Assembly (NCBI GenBank): GCA_964449075.1
Contig: CAYVBJ010000006.1
Coordinates: forward strand, 1 to 64,000
Direction: 5' to 3'
Length of the DNA stretch: 64,000 nt
DNA from: CAYVBJ01 sp964449075
Lineage (GTDB): Bacteria; Bacteroidota; Rhodothermia; Balneolales; Balneolaceae
How positions within the stretch are numbered: position 1 is the first letter of the stretch; each line of letters starts with the position of its first letter. This document shows, one piece after another, positions 52,823-61,587 of this stretch. The position numbers were made by a program, and so were the translations under genes. A model generated the notes under the pieces. The model was not told the DNA's origin. It made no database searches and saw only the letters and a list, made by a program, of their open reading frames with translations.

Positions 52823-53392
52823 TTAATTGTTAATGATTGTAGAGATTACTTCAGTTAATAACTTATGTTCCTCTTTCAGAACCCGGTTGGCAAGATCAGC
52901 AGCTGTGTCGCCGGGCTTTACCGGTACTTTCTTTTGAGCGAGAACAGGCCCCTGGTCATATTCCTCTGTCACAATATGTACGGTGCAGCCGGTTTCAATG
53001 TCACCCGATCTTATAACAGCCTGGTGAACCCGTGATCCGTAAAATCCACTCCCTCCGTATTTTGGTAAGAGTGACGGATGAATGTTGATAATTTTGCCGG
53101 AATACTTGTCCAGAATGTTCTTTGGGATTTTGGCAAGATAACCGGCGAGTACGATCAGGTCGGGCTGCCATTCACGAAGCTGATCTTCAAGATCGCTTTT
53201 AAATGATTCAGAACCGGGCGGGATAACTGCTACCGGAACACCGGCTTTCTCAGCCCTGCCGGTGGCACCGATATCCGATTTGCTTGCGATTAACCCAGAG
53301 ATATTTGCATTAATTTTTCCGGATTTAACCGAGTCTATAATAGCCTGGAAATTGGTGCCGGAACCCGAGGCGAATACAACAATATTTTTCAA
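52823..53392 (-). CDS. purN: phosphoribosylglycinamide formyltransferase
   Basis: A 189-residue folate-dependent GAR transformylase. The N-terminal ASGSGTNFQAIID loop binds phosphate, the core has VLAGYLAKIPKNIL and IINIHPSLLPKYGG (active-site Asn-His pair), and the closing VTEEYDQGPVLAQKKV is conserved. The start is a TTG at 53392 (KNIVVFASGSG follows at once), and no ATG is available upstream in frame. It precedes purH by 12 bp, making a purine synthesis operon. Confidence 0.95.
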   Translation of the reverse strand: MKNIVVFASGSGTNFQAIIDSVKSGKINANISGLIASKSDIGATGRAEKAGVPVAVIPPGSESFKSDLEDQLREWQPDLIVLAGYLAKIPKNILDKYSGKIINIHPSLLPKYGGSGFYGSRVHQAVIRSGDIETGCTVHIVTEEYDQGPVLAQKKVPVKPGDTAADLANRVLKEEHKLLTEVISTIINN

Positions 53393-53503
53393 AAGGAATA
53401 ATGAAGTTATTTCAGAATTTGCAGCTTAAAGATAGGGAATTGATCACGGAATTTCGCAGATCAATTTAACATAAAGAAGGTAAGAACTCACGCGGTTTAG
53501 CAG

Positions 53504-54613
53504 CTAGGGATTTCTTTGAGAGGGTAATCCCGCTTCTGAATTCTGGTGGTTGTCTATTCTGAATACATAATAATTGTTAATGCTCCATCTCAGCTGGTTT
53601 ACGGTAATCTTTATCGTGGTAGCAATCGGTATGGCAACAAGCATGCCGATAATGCCGGCTGTCTGCGCACCTATCAGTATGATGAAAAGTATTGCTACTG
53701 GGTGAATATCAGCTGATTTTGAAAAAATAAGTGGCTGAAGTATAACATTATCAATGATCTGGGCCGAGAGAACAGCCAAAATACAGGGCAGAACAAGCGA
53801 AAAATCTCCGGTTTCAATAATTGAAATTACAGTGGATAAAAGATATCCGATAATCGGGCCGAAGTATGGAATTGAGTTGGCAATTCCAATGGTAATACCG
53901 ACGGATGCTGCATTATTCAGACCTGCAACCATCAATGCGAGCCAGGAAAAGAACCCTACAAGAGTGCACTGAATGATCACGCTGCGAAAGTAAAAACCAA
54001 GCCGGGTCTCTATTTTATCAATCAGGCTGAGGGTGGTCTCAAAATATTTGTTCGGTACAAGTGTAAGCAGCTGACGCCGGATTTTACTTCCGTCTTTCAA
54101 AAAGAAAAACGTAGCAAACGGAATTACCAGGAAGGCAGAGAAAATGTTTGTGAAGAGGCCAATCATGTCACCGAGAATGTTGGTGAAATTTCTTATATCG
54201 ACAAAGTTTTCGATAGTAGTGTAAACATTTTCCATCAGGAAGCCGGGCGGTACAAAATCAAAATCAGCGGTTATTTTATTTTCAATCTGTTCAGCTATAA
54301 ACCTCAGGTTCTCAATATTAAGTTGCTGGAACAGAGTTGCCATTTGTCCGGCTACGATAGGAATGATCGAAGTAGATACCCATACGACCACAAGAAAAAC
54401 GGTGGAGAGGGTTATTGTGATTGCAAGGGTTCTGTTCATTCCGCTGGCCTGCATACGGTTTACGATCGGGTCCAGCGCATAGCTGAAGATCATGGCTATG
54501 ATTGCGTATGTGACCAGGTTTATGAAATTGTATAGCAATATACCGATCAGCCATAGAATGGCCAGCCCTATCACAAACCGGAAAACTTTTTCTATAGTAA
54601 GATTTTTAAACAT
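53504..54613 (-). CDS. AI-2E-family transporter (PerM/YdiK type)
   Basis: A 369-residue integral membrane protein of the AI-2E/PerM family with about seven or eight hydrophobic segments. The family-typical VIPFATFFFLKDG (about 162-174) and NSIPYFGPIIGYLLS (about 245-260), and the downstream QIIDNVILQPLIFS (about 285-300), are visible. The name comes from an exporter of autoinducer-2 in E. coli (TqsA), but many members transport ions or other solutes, so no substrate should be assumed. It overlaps the recX stop by 8 bp, so it is translationally linked to recX. Confidence 0.87.
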   Translation of the reverse strand: MFKNLTIEKVFRFVIGLAILWLIGILLYNFINLVTYAIIAMIFSYALDPIVNRMQASGMNRTLAITITLSTVFLVVVWVSTSIIPIVAGQMATLFQQLNIENLRFIAEQIENKITADFDFVPPGFLMENVYTTIENFVDIRNFTNILGDMIGLFTNIFSAFLVIPFATFFFLKDGSKIRRQLLTLVPNKYFETTLSLIDKIETRLGFYFRSVIIQCTLVGFFSWLALMVAGLNNAASVGITIGIANSIPYFGPIIGYLLSTVISIIETGDFSLVLPCILAVLSAQIIDNVILQPLIFSKSADIHPVAILFIILIGAQTAGIIGMLVAIPIATTIKITVNQLRWSINNYYVFRIDNHQNSEAGLPSQRNP

Positions 54614-55292
54614 CCAGGATTCGGCTCAAATCTTTGGTTGCAGAGATAATTGTCTGTGTTGAAAATCCTTTGCGATTCAGGTAAGCAAAAATTTTTTGTT
54701 TTCGCTTATATAAGTCTTTTTCCCGAAGGAAAGTTTTTTTTCTTTTAGAAACTAAATCTACACAAATCTGTCTTTGGTCCAAACTTTCGTTCAGTTTCTT
54801 TATAGCATCTTCAATATAGCACGACTTAATTTCTTTTTTATAAAGCTCTGATTTTATTTTTTGTGGCCCCCATTTGTTCAGTCGTGATTTTTCCCGGGCA
54901 TACACATCTGCAAACTTTTGATCATTTACGTAGTTCGATTCTTGAAGTTCATCGATTATTTGCCCGGTTAAAGATCTGTCAAAGCCCTTTTTGGCAGCTT
55001 TTAGCTTTAGCTCTCCGGCAGAATGATCCCTTCTTGATAATAAGTTCAGAAGATAAGATTTAATCTTTTGTAACTCTTCTTCATGAACGATTTTAGTATA
55101 TAGCCTGGGTGTAAGCTCTTTGCCTGATTGGATGTTAAACTTTAAAAGCGTATCAGCCGAAACTCCGCATATAAACTGCTCTTCACTGAAAAGTGAGTAA
55201 CGATTTTTGTTTTTTTTCTGAGGAGTTATACCCGAAATTTTCACAGGCAGTGAAAGGCGGGCATTATCCGGTTTTTCTGTATGATTTGTCAA
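54606..55292 (-). CDS. recX: regulatory protein RecX
   Basis: A 228-residue helical protein of the RecX family, which inhibits RecA filament growth. The three-helix repeats are recognisable in LLNLLSRRDHSAGELKLKAA, LQESNYVNDQKFADVYAREK and the C-terminal KIFAYLNRKGFSTQTI. The N-terminal 65 residues form a longer extension than in E. coli RecX (166 aa). The start is TTG at 55292. It lies 73 bp downstream of recA on the same strand, the classical recA-recX order. Confidence 0.88.
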   Translation of the reverse strand: MTNHTEKPDNARLSLPVKISGITPQKKNKNRYSLFSEEQFICGVSADTLLKFNIQSGKELTPRLYTKIVHEEELQKIKSYLLNLLSRRDHSAGELKLKAAKKGFDRSLTGQIIDELQESNYVNDQKFADVYAREKSRLNKWGPQKIKSELYKKEIKSCYIEDAIKKLNESLDQRQICVDLVSKRKKTFLREKDLYKRKQKIFAYLNRKGFSTQTIISATKDLSRILDV

Positions 55293-55365
55293 AAGATTTA
55301 ATCAACTGTTATGTGATTCTTTTGTAGTTATCATGAAAATTTTCAGAGTGATAGAATTTTTTTGT

Positions 55366-56424
55366 CTAGCTTACAGGTTCTTTCTCTTTGGATTTATCTT
55401 CTTTTGGTTCTTCTGTTTCCTCAAATTCATCCGGCATCAGTTTTTCGCGTACAATTTGTTCAATATTTGCGGTCAGCTTCGGATCTTCTTCAAGAAACTG
55501 GATCGCGGCATCCGTGCCCTGTCCAATGGGATCACCATCATAGCGGTACCAGCTGCCCCGTTTTTCAATGATGTCATATTCTACAGCAAGATCCAGGATT
55601 TCTGATATTTTTGATATTCCTTTTCCGTAGAGAATATTGAATTCAACAACTTTAAACGGCGGCGCAACTTTGTTTTTGACAATTTTCACTTTTGTCCGGT
55701 TGCCAAGCACTTCATCACCTTTTTTAATAGACCCTATCCTGCGTATATCCACACGGACGGAGCTGTAAAATTTAAGTGCCCGGCCGCCGGTTGTGGTTTC
55801 CGGGTTTCCAAACATTACCCCGATTTTTTCACGGATCTGATTGATAAAGATGCATGCTGTTCTCGTTTTACTGACTATCCCGGTAATTTTTCGGAGAGCC
55901 TGCGACATCAGGCGGGCCTGGAGTCCCATATGCGAATCACCCATTTCACCCTCCAGTTCAGCGCGGGGTACAAGCGCAGCAACCGAATCCACTACAATAA
56001 CGTCCAGTGCGCCTGAACGAATCAGGGTTTCAGTAATTTCAAGTGCCTGTTCACCGCTATCTGGTTGTGATACAAGCAATTCATCCGTATTAATCCCGAG
56101 ATTTTTGGCATATTTGGGATCAAAAGCGTGCTCAGCATCGATAAAGGCCGCATATCCCCCGGCTTTTTGAGCCTCAGCTATGGTTTGTAAAGCAAGTGTT
56201 GTTTTACCGCTGGCTTCCGGCCCGAAAATTTCGGTGACTCTTCCCCTGGGAAGCCCTCTTACTCCCAGCGCATAATCCACCATAATCGATCCGGTGGATA
56301 TGACATCAATTTGCCTGATAGGAGAATCACCCAATCTCATGATGGTTCCTTTTCCATGCTGCTTTTCTATCTGCCCGACAGCAATTTCTAGTGATTTTTG
56401 ACGGTCGTTCTTATTTGAAGACAT
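55366..56424 (-). CDS. recA: recombinase RecA
   Basis: A 352-residue DNA recombinase. The Walker A motif GPEASGKT is at residues 68-75, the Walker B strand in DVIVVDSVAAL, loop L1 in GLQARLMSQALRK and the L2/NQIREKIGVMFGNPETTTGG region are all intact. The acidic C-terminal tail is rich in Glu and Lys. It catalyses homologous pairing and triggers the SOS response. The ATG start at 56424 is preceded by a TATATTTG -7 element and a palindrome that could bind LexA. recX follows downstream, and the kynureninase upstream ends 129 bp before it. Confidence 0.97.
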   Translation of the reverse strand: MSSNKNDRQKSLEIAVGQIEKQHGKGTIMRLGDSPIRQIDVISTGSIMVDYALGVRGLPRGRVTEIFGPEASGKTTLALQTIAEAQKAGGYAAFIDAEHAFDPKYAKNLGINTDELLVSQPDSGEQALEITETLIRSGALDVIVVDSVAALVPRAELEGEMGDSHMGLQARLMSQALRKITGIVSKTRTACIFINQIREKIGVMFGNPETTTGGRALKFYSSVRVDIRRIGSIKKGDEVLGNRTKVKIVKNKVAPPFKVVEFNILYGKGISKISEILDLAVEYDIIEKRGSWYRYDGDPIGQGTDAAIQFLEEDPKLTANIEQIVREKLMPDEFEETEEPKEDKSKEKEPVS

Positions 56425-56460
56425 AATCGTGTTGTTTGTGAATTTTTCTTAGAATTTAAT

Positions 56461-56468
56461 CAAATATA
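56461..56468 (-). promoter_or_regulatory. candidate -7 element of the recA promoter
   Basis: On the minus strand TATATTTG matches the Bacteroidota -7 consensus TAnnTTTG and lies 37 bp upstream of the recA ATG. A TTG occurs upstream but only 14 bp away, closer than the usual 17-23, so the -33 element is uncertain. Confidence 0.45.
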
Positions 56469-56484
56469 AACAGGATGGGTGACA

Positions 56485-56506
56485 ATAGTATGTCACACTG
56501 TACTAT
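56485..56506. promoter_or_regulatory. possible SOS/LexA operator before recA
   Basis: ATAGTA and TACTAT form 6-bp inverted arms separated by 10 bases. The element lies over the expected -33 region of the recA promoter, where a repressor would block RNA polymerase. The spacing (22 bp in total) fits a dimeric winged-helix repressor such as LexA, but the half-site does not match the E. coli CTGT box. Confidence 0.45.
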
Positions 56507-56553
56507 ATGTTAGATATATGTATGATACAGAAATGGGCAATTACTTACAGTTT

Positions 56554-57741
56554 TTATTCAATTTTTTTTAAACAGGCTTTTAAAGCCTCTATAACCTGTT
56601 TGCACTGGCTTTTAGTGGTGTATGGCGCGGGTCCGATGCGCAGTATCCGGTCTCTTGCATCAGTAAAAACACCGAGGTCGAGCAACATTCTGCGCAGGTT
56701 GCGTGCGTGATCTGAAGTGAGAGAAAGAAATCCGCCGGTTTGACCGATGGGATCGTTGTGGGTAAGCCGTACAAGGTTTTTATCGATATCCAATGAAGAA
56801 AAAAGATCACGGAGATAGCTGACCTGGGCACGGTACTGGGTTGAAAGCAGCTCCGGGGTAAGTTCCTGTTCTTCAAAAAACCTGACAACTGCAGCAGCCC
56901 TGAATTGCGAAACCGGATCATATGTACCCGTCGCAAAACGCTGGTCTCCATCATCAAAAGAGACTGGCTCATAACTGCGCGGATGATCCAGAGTTTGAAA
57001 AGATGAAAACCAACCGGTAACGACCGGCCGAAACCTGCAATCTTCAGGAAATCGTAAAAAGCAGTTGGCTTCACCCCATTGCAGGTATTTGTATCCGCCG
57101 ATCATCAGGTAACAGTCTTCAAGTCCGGATTCACGAACAGATAAGGGAACAACATTGGTGCCATGATAGTCATCGATCATCAGGGGTACGTCATACTCTC
57201 TGCAGAGTTGAGCAATCTCTTTCAGTTTGGTATTGATACGGGCCGACTCAAAGTACACCCTTGATAACATCACAGCAGATGTTTCGTGGTCGAGGTTTTT
57301 CTTGATCTCATCATAGAGACGATCAGATGGGTGGTGACTGAGCCTCAGTACTGTTATCCCTTCCTCTTCAAGCCTGCGGAGCTGGCGGTAGAGGGAATGA
57401 AATTCACCATCTGTGGTTACTATTTTTGGCTTGTTTTTGAGATCGAGAGATGAGAGCCATGAAACCAGGAGAACATGTGTATTCTGTTCACGGCAGTATA
57501 ATCCATCGGGATCATCGTAATAGTTTCGTAAGTATTCGCGAAGAATCTCAGTTTTTTCAAACGCCATTTCCCATTTTAGGTCTACCTCTTCTGCAACTAA
57601 CTCCAGATACTCATTTACTCCTTCGAAAGCCACATTCGGCCAGGCCTGGTGGGAGTGGCCGGTAAAAAGAAGACGGTTTGCCACATTAAATTTTGAATAA
57701 TACGGTTGTAGTTTTTTGGCAACTTTATCAATGTCGTGCAT
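56554..57741 (-). CDS. kynureninase-like PLP enzyme
   Basis: A 395-residue fold-type I PLP enzyme of aminotransferase class V resembling kynureninase, which cleaves kynurenine to anthranilate and alanine. The PLP lysine is K218 in GGYKYLQWGEANCF. The cofactor Asp lies in MIDDYHGTN, and the C-terminal LRIGPAPYTTKSQC resembles the kynureninase RFGPAPLY motif. No tryptophan dioxygenase or kynurenine monooxygenase gene is in the window. It is transcribed towards recA with a 129-bp gap. Kynureninase is the best guess; another cysteine- or sulfur-acting class V enzyme is possible. Confidence 0.78.
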   Translation of the reverse strand: MHDIDKVAKKLQPYYSKFNVANRLLFTGHSHQAWPNVAFEGVNEYLELVAEEVDLKWEMAFEKTEILREYLRNYYDDPDGLYCREQNTHVLLVSWLSSLDLKNKPKIVTTDGEFHSLYRQLRRLEEEGITVLRLSHHPSDRLYDEIKKNLDHETSAVMLSRVYFESARINTKLKEIAQLCREYDVPLMIDDYHGTNVVPLSVRESGLEDCYLMIGGYKYLQWGEANCFLRFPEDCRFRPVVTGWFSSFQTLDHPRSYEPVSFDDGDQRFATGTYDPVSQFRAAAVVRFFEEQELTPELLSTQYRAQVSYLRDLFSSLDIDKNLVRLTHNDPIGQTGGFLSLTSDHARNLRRMLLDLGVFTDARDRILRIGPAPYTTKSQCKQVIEALKACLKKIE

Positions 57742-57910
57742 AAAATAGGGGCAGGATCTGTTTAATTGGTTGTAAGTATATCTATGAAATTGAAATATTC
57801 AAACTTTCATTCAGATGAATAAAAAGAAGATGATCAAATAGTTGGAATTTCTGATTTTCTTCAGGTTATTAAAGTTTTACGGATACAAAATGAGAATAAA
57901 GAGAAAGTAT

Positions 57911-58747
57911 ATGAGAATTCTTATTGCTGACAGCGGGGGTACCAAAACCGATTGGTGTTATGCTGAAAATGGAAACCCCGTTTATCTGAAGACGGAGGGA
58001 TTGCATCCGTTTTATCTCGATCCGGAACTCAGATCAAAAGAATTGAAACAGGCAATTGGGCATTTGAAGCCGGAAATGATATGGTTTTACGGTGCAGGCT
58101 GCCTGAATTATGAGAAGGCGGAACCGGTAAGAGAACTGCTCAACTCTCTGTTTCCGGATGTGCCTGCTGAGTTTCGAAGCGATCTCTGTGGTGCCGGACG
58201 CGCTTTTTTTGGCAATGAGCCGGGCATTGCCGCCATCCTGGGAACAGGTTCGGGATCAGGGCTTATGAAAGGAGGCGAGCTGAGCAACCAGGTTCCCCCG
58301 CTGGGCTACATTTTGGGTGATGAAGGAAGCGCTGCTGATATCGGAAAACACATTTTAAAAGATTATTTACGAGATAATATGTCTGAGGAGATAAGATCCT
58401 GGATAAAGTTGGTTCAGCCGGAGTTGAAGATGGAAACTGTTTATCAATACCTCTATGTTGAGAATGCAGGGAGTAAATATCTTGGCGGGATCGCAGGAAG
58501 CATACTGAGTGGTAATTGCCCGGAATCGCTGTACAATTATGTTGAAGTTGCATTTCACGAGTTTGTTCATCAGCATTTAATGATCCATCATGAATTTCCT
58601 GTAAAGGAGGTGGGATTTACAGGAGGTGTTGCAGTGAACCATAAGCACCGTCTGCAAAATGTTTTAAATGAGTATGGTTTTAAGATGAAAACGGTATCAG
58701 CAGGTGTTATCCGGCTTTTATATCGATATCATTCGGAAGAGAGATAA
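57911..58747 (+). CDS. BadF/BcrA-type sugar kinase (N-acetylglucosamine kinase-like)
   Basis: A 278-residue ASKHA-fold ATPase. The phosphate-1 motif is IADSGGTKTDW at the N terminus, and IAAILGTGSGSGLM (about 103-116) and GFTGGVAVNHKHRL (adenosine motif, about 235-250) follow. The closest functional analogues are eukaryotic-type N-acetylglucosamine kinases and BadF/BadG ATPases. The start is taken as ATG 57911 (MRILIADSGG), because the frame opening at 57842 adds a hydrophobic and basic extension absent from the family. It could act in amino-sugar recycling from the wall. Confidence 0.83.
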   Translation: MRILIADSGGTKTDWCYAENGNPVYLKTEGLHPFYLDPELRSKELKQAIGHLKPEMIWFYGAGCLNYEKAEPVRELLNSLFPDVPAEFRSDLCGAGRAFFGNEPGIAAILGTGSGSGLMKGGELSNQVPPLGYILGDEGSAADIGKHILKDYLRDNMSEEIRSWIKLVQPELKMETVYQYLYVENAGSKYLGGIAGSILSGNCPESLYNYVEVAFHEFVHQHLMIHHEFPVKEVGFTGGVAVNHKHRLQNVLNEYGFKMKTVSAGVIRLLYRYHSEER

Positions 58748-58998
58748 ACGGTTTCAATGCGCAAATCATAGAATACTATCAAACTCTGCGAAATAAAGTG
58801 ATAGTCATGTAGAAAAAATTTTATTCAGGAATGAAAAGAAAGGGTCATGACTAACAGATAATTCTGCAACTGGTAAATGAGCTCGTCTAAGTTTCGGAAA
58901 GCATTCACAAATTGATAAAAGAAGAGTGAAAAAAATTAAGATTCGCGTCTGGCTGACAATTGCATCGGTGTGAAAATTTCAGAACAAAAAAGTTCGGC

Positions 58999-59021
58999 AT
59001 AATTGAAATAAATTCAATTAT
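58999..59021. promoter_or_regulatory. 23-bp palindrome upstream of the heme receptor
   Basis: ATAATTGAA and TTCAATTAT are perfect 9-bp inverted arms around five bases. The size and AT-richness suit a Fur- or other metal/heme-responsive dimeric repressor, and the site lies 32 bp upstream of the putative -35 box. The regulator is inferred, not shown. Confidence 0.5.
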
Positions 59022-59052
59022 TTAATACAATAATTTTATTTTTATTATAGTC

Positions 59053-59081
59053 TTGACCCATTAATTGCGCCCTTTTCTTAT
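59053..59081 (+). promoter_or_regulatory. possible promoter of the heme receptor gene
   Basis: TTGACC (59053-59058) and TCTTAT (59076-59081) are separated by 17 bp, a sigma70-like arrangement. It lies about 104 bp before the receptor ATG. This is a motif match only; the host group normally favours TAnnTTTG promoters. Confidence 0.35.
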
Positions 59082-59184
59082 CCTGATTTTTTAAAGAAAA
59101 CCGGATCCCCGCCTTGATAGTTTAGAATAAGTCTAAATAAATTTAACACACTTTCATTACAGATAATGACAAGCAATTTCTTCT

Positions 59185-61476
59185 ATGATACTGTATTTAG
59201 GCAAGTTTTTATTAACGGGATTATTCTGTTTTCTGGTTTCAATACCGCTGAAGGCACAAATGCTGCAGGGTCTGGTTACGAATGAAAATGGCGAATCGCT
59301 TAAAGATGCTCATATTCAAATTAAGGGTTCAGATATCGCAACCACCAGTGATGAAGAAGGTCAGTTCAGATTAAACCTGGATTCAATTTCGGATAAAGGA
59401 TTAAAACTTTTGATTACACGGATTGGCTACAGAGCCCGGGTTTTGGATCTCGACAGGCAAAAAGTTGCCGGCAAGGCTTTACATATCACATTGCAGGAGG
59501 TAATATATGAATCAGACACGGTAGTTGTTACGGCTACACGCACCAAAAGAGATATTGAAGAGGTCAGCATCCCGGTAACGGTGGTAGACGGAGATGAAAT
59601 TCGGAATTCCGGGAGCATGAGGCTTAGTGATATTCTGAGTGAGCAGACCGGAATGCAGATTGTGAATGATCACGGAACCGGAATCCAGGTACAGGGTTTT
59701 GACCCCGACTATACTCTTGTGATGATTGATGGCAACCCGGTTATTGGCCGGACTGCCGGAACGCTCGACCTTACCCGGGTTACTGTTCGCGATGTGGAAC
59801 AAATTGAAATTGTAAAGGGGCCCTCTTCAGCCCTTTGGGGAAGTGATGCATTGGCCGGTGTGATCAACATCATCACCCGAAATAGCAATGACCCGCTCTC
59901 GGCCGGTTTATCAACACGCTACGGTGAAAACAACACACTTGACCTGAACGGCAACTTGTCGCTTAATACGGATAAATGGGAGAACGACTTTTCTCTGAAC
60001 AGGCACAGCTCGGGCGGATACAAGCTGAATCCCCGGTCTGTTTCACAAACAGTTCCCGAATTTGACAATTATACTCTGAATTACAAAACATCCCTGGAAT
60101 TGTCTGACCGGTTACGTGTTGATACGGACATACGGTACTTCACTGAGTCGCAGCGTAACCTTGGATCCATCGTTGAAAATGAAGATTTTACCCGGATTCT
60201 GAATTCGGATGATTCAAGAGAAGATTTTATTGTAAGGCCATCCGTTCATTTTACGCCGGCTGAAAGGGTGGATATCAGTTTTGACTGGATGACCAGCTTT
60301 TACAAAGCTGAGAGTAAACAGCGCTTTCGTGAATCAGGCGATGTTCATAACTCCACTACATTTAAGCAATACTACAATATGCCCGAGCTCCAGGCAGGTT
60401 ACCGCTGGGATAATCGCCACCACTCCATGATTGGGGCGGGGGCCATTTTTGAAAACCTTGAGTCGGAACGCTTTCCGGGCCAGCCCGACTTCACCACCCG
60501 TTTCCTATTTGCCCAGCACAGCTGGACACCGTCTCAACGATTTGAAATTACCGGCGGACTTCGTTTTGATGCCCACAGCGAATACAGTGCCCAGGTAAGC
60601 CCCAAACTTTCATCACGCTACAAAGCGGCCGATTGGATTCAATTCCGCGCATCGGCAGGAAGAGGTTTCAAGGCGCCTGAGTTCCGCCAGCTCTTTCTGG
60701 ATTTCACCAATGCTACAGCCGGTTACAGTGTGTTCGGGCATAGTACGGTAGCTGAAGGGCTCAGCCGTCTGCAGCAGGAAGGAAATATCAGCCGGGTTCT
60801 TATCCCTGTCACAAGCCTTGAAGAGATTAGTGCAGAATCATCATGGGCAGTTAATTTTGGATTTGACATGAACCCGCTCGATTTCACAAGAGTCAGGGTA
60901 AACCTGTTCAGAAATAATGTAAGCGATCTGATCGAAACAGCTCCGGTTGCCCGTAAAACAAATGGTCAGTCCGTATTCACCTATTTCAATGTGGATGAAG
61001 TATTTACCCAGGGAATTGAAACAGAACTGCGCCTGAATTTTAATCGTAATCTAACTGGATCGCTGGGCTACCAATACCTTGATGCCCGACGAAAAATTGA
61101 ACGGGAAAGACGTGTTCAAAATGAACAGGGAGAAGTTGTAGAGAGAACGGAAACGTCATTTCAACCAATGTTTAACCGTTCAACTCACTCAGGCAATGTG
61201 AAACTGTTTTATGAAAATGAAAGCGGATGGGGTGCCAATATCCGGGGCATCCTGAGAGGCGGTTATGGTCTTTTCGACAGTAATGGTAACGGTTTTGTAG
61301 ATGATGACGGTGAAAGTGCACCCGGGTATACCGTATGGAATCTTGCCGTTTCACGAAAATTAGGCAGCATGTTTACCATACAGGCAGGCGCAGATAACCT
61401 TCTGAACCACACCGATATCAACCAGCCCTACCTGGCGGGACGCCTCTGGTATACGCAGGTAACAGTTGAAATTTAG
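59185..61476 (+). CDS. TonB-dependent outer membrane receptor (HmuR-like)
   Basis: A 763-residue receptor. After a signal peptide (about 1-25), a carboxypeptidase-regulatory-like domain (about 27-105, GLVTNENGESLKDAHIQIKG) precedes the plug domain (about 110-230, with VVVTATRTKRDIEEVS as the TonB-box region). The plug ends in GPSSALWGSDALAGVINIITR and the 22-strand barrel follows. Its C terminus shows the usual barrel end (LWYTQVTVEI). The next genes are a HmuY lipoprotein and an exported CbiX-like protein, so it most likely imports heme; the two-histidine heme ligands could not be placed with certainty. The ATG start gives a good leader. Confidence 0.88.
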   Translation: MILYLGKFLLTGLFCFLVSIPLKAQMLQGLVTNENGESLKDAHIQIKGSDIATTSDEEGQFRLNLDSISDKGLKLLITRIGYRARVLDLDRQKVAGKALHITLQEVIYESDTVVVTATRTKRDIEEVSIPVTVVDGDEIRNSGSMRLSDILSEQTGMQIVNDHGTGIQVQGFDPDYTLVMIDGNPVIGRTAGTLDLTRVTVRDVEQIEIVKGPSSALWGSDALAGVINIITRNSNDPLSAGLSTRYGENNTLDLNGNLSLNTDKWENDFSLNRHSSGGYKLNPRSVSQTVPEFDNYTLNYKTSLELSDRLRVDTDIRYFTESQRNLGSIVENEDFTRILNSDDSREDFIVRPSVHFTPAERVDISFDWMTSFYKAESKQRFRESGDVHNSTTFKQYYNMPELQAGYRWDNRHHSMIGAGAIFENLESERFPGQPDFTTRFLFAQHSWTPSQRFEITGGLRFDAHSEYSAQVSPKLSSRYKAADWIQFRASAGRGFKAPEFRQLFLDFTNATAGYSVFGHSTVAEGLSRLQQEGNISRVLIPVTSLEEISAESSWAVNFGFDMNPLDFTRVRVNLFRNNVSDLIETAPVARKTNGQSVFTYFNVDEVFTQGIETELRLNFNRNLTGSLGYQYLDARRKIERERRVQNEQGEVVERTETSFQPMFNRSTHSGNVKLFYENESGWGANIRGILRGGYGLFDSNGNGFVDDDGESAPGYTVWNLAVSRKLGSMFTIQAGADNLLNHTDINQPYLAGRLWYTQVTVEI

Positions 61477-61587
61477 GAAGAATCTATCTCATGCAGGGTG
61501 TTGCCGGTAAAACCGGTTATTGCAGGAATAATTTTTTAATAAACAGTAATCGAAATAATCAATCCATAATCAAATAAGCAAAAAATA

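Larger units (their letters stand above)
58748..59184. other. regulatory intergenic region of the heme locus
   Basis: A 437-bp AT-rich region with no gene. It holds a 23-bp palindrome at 58999-59021 and a promoter-like pair at 59053-59081, then a leader of about 100 bp before the TonB receptor. No riboswitch or RNA gene could be recognised. Confidence 0.55.
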
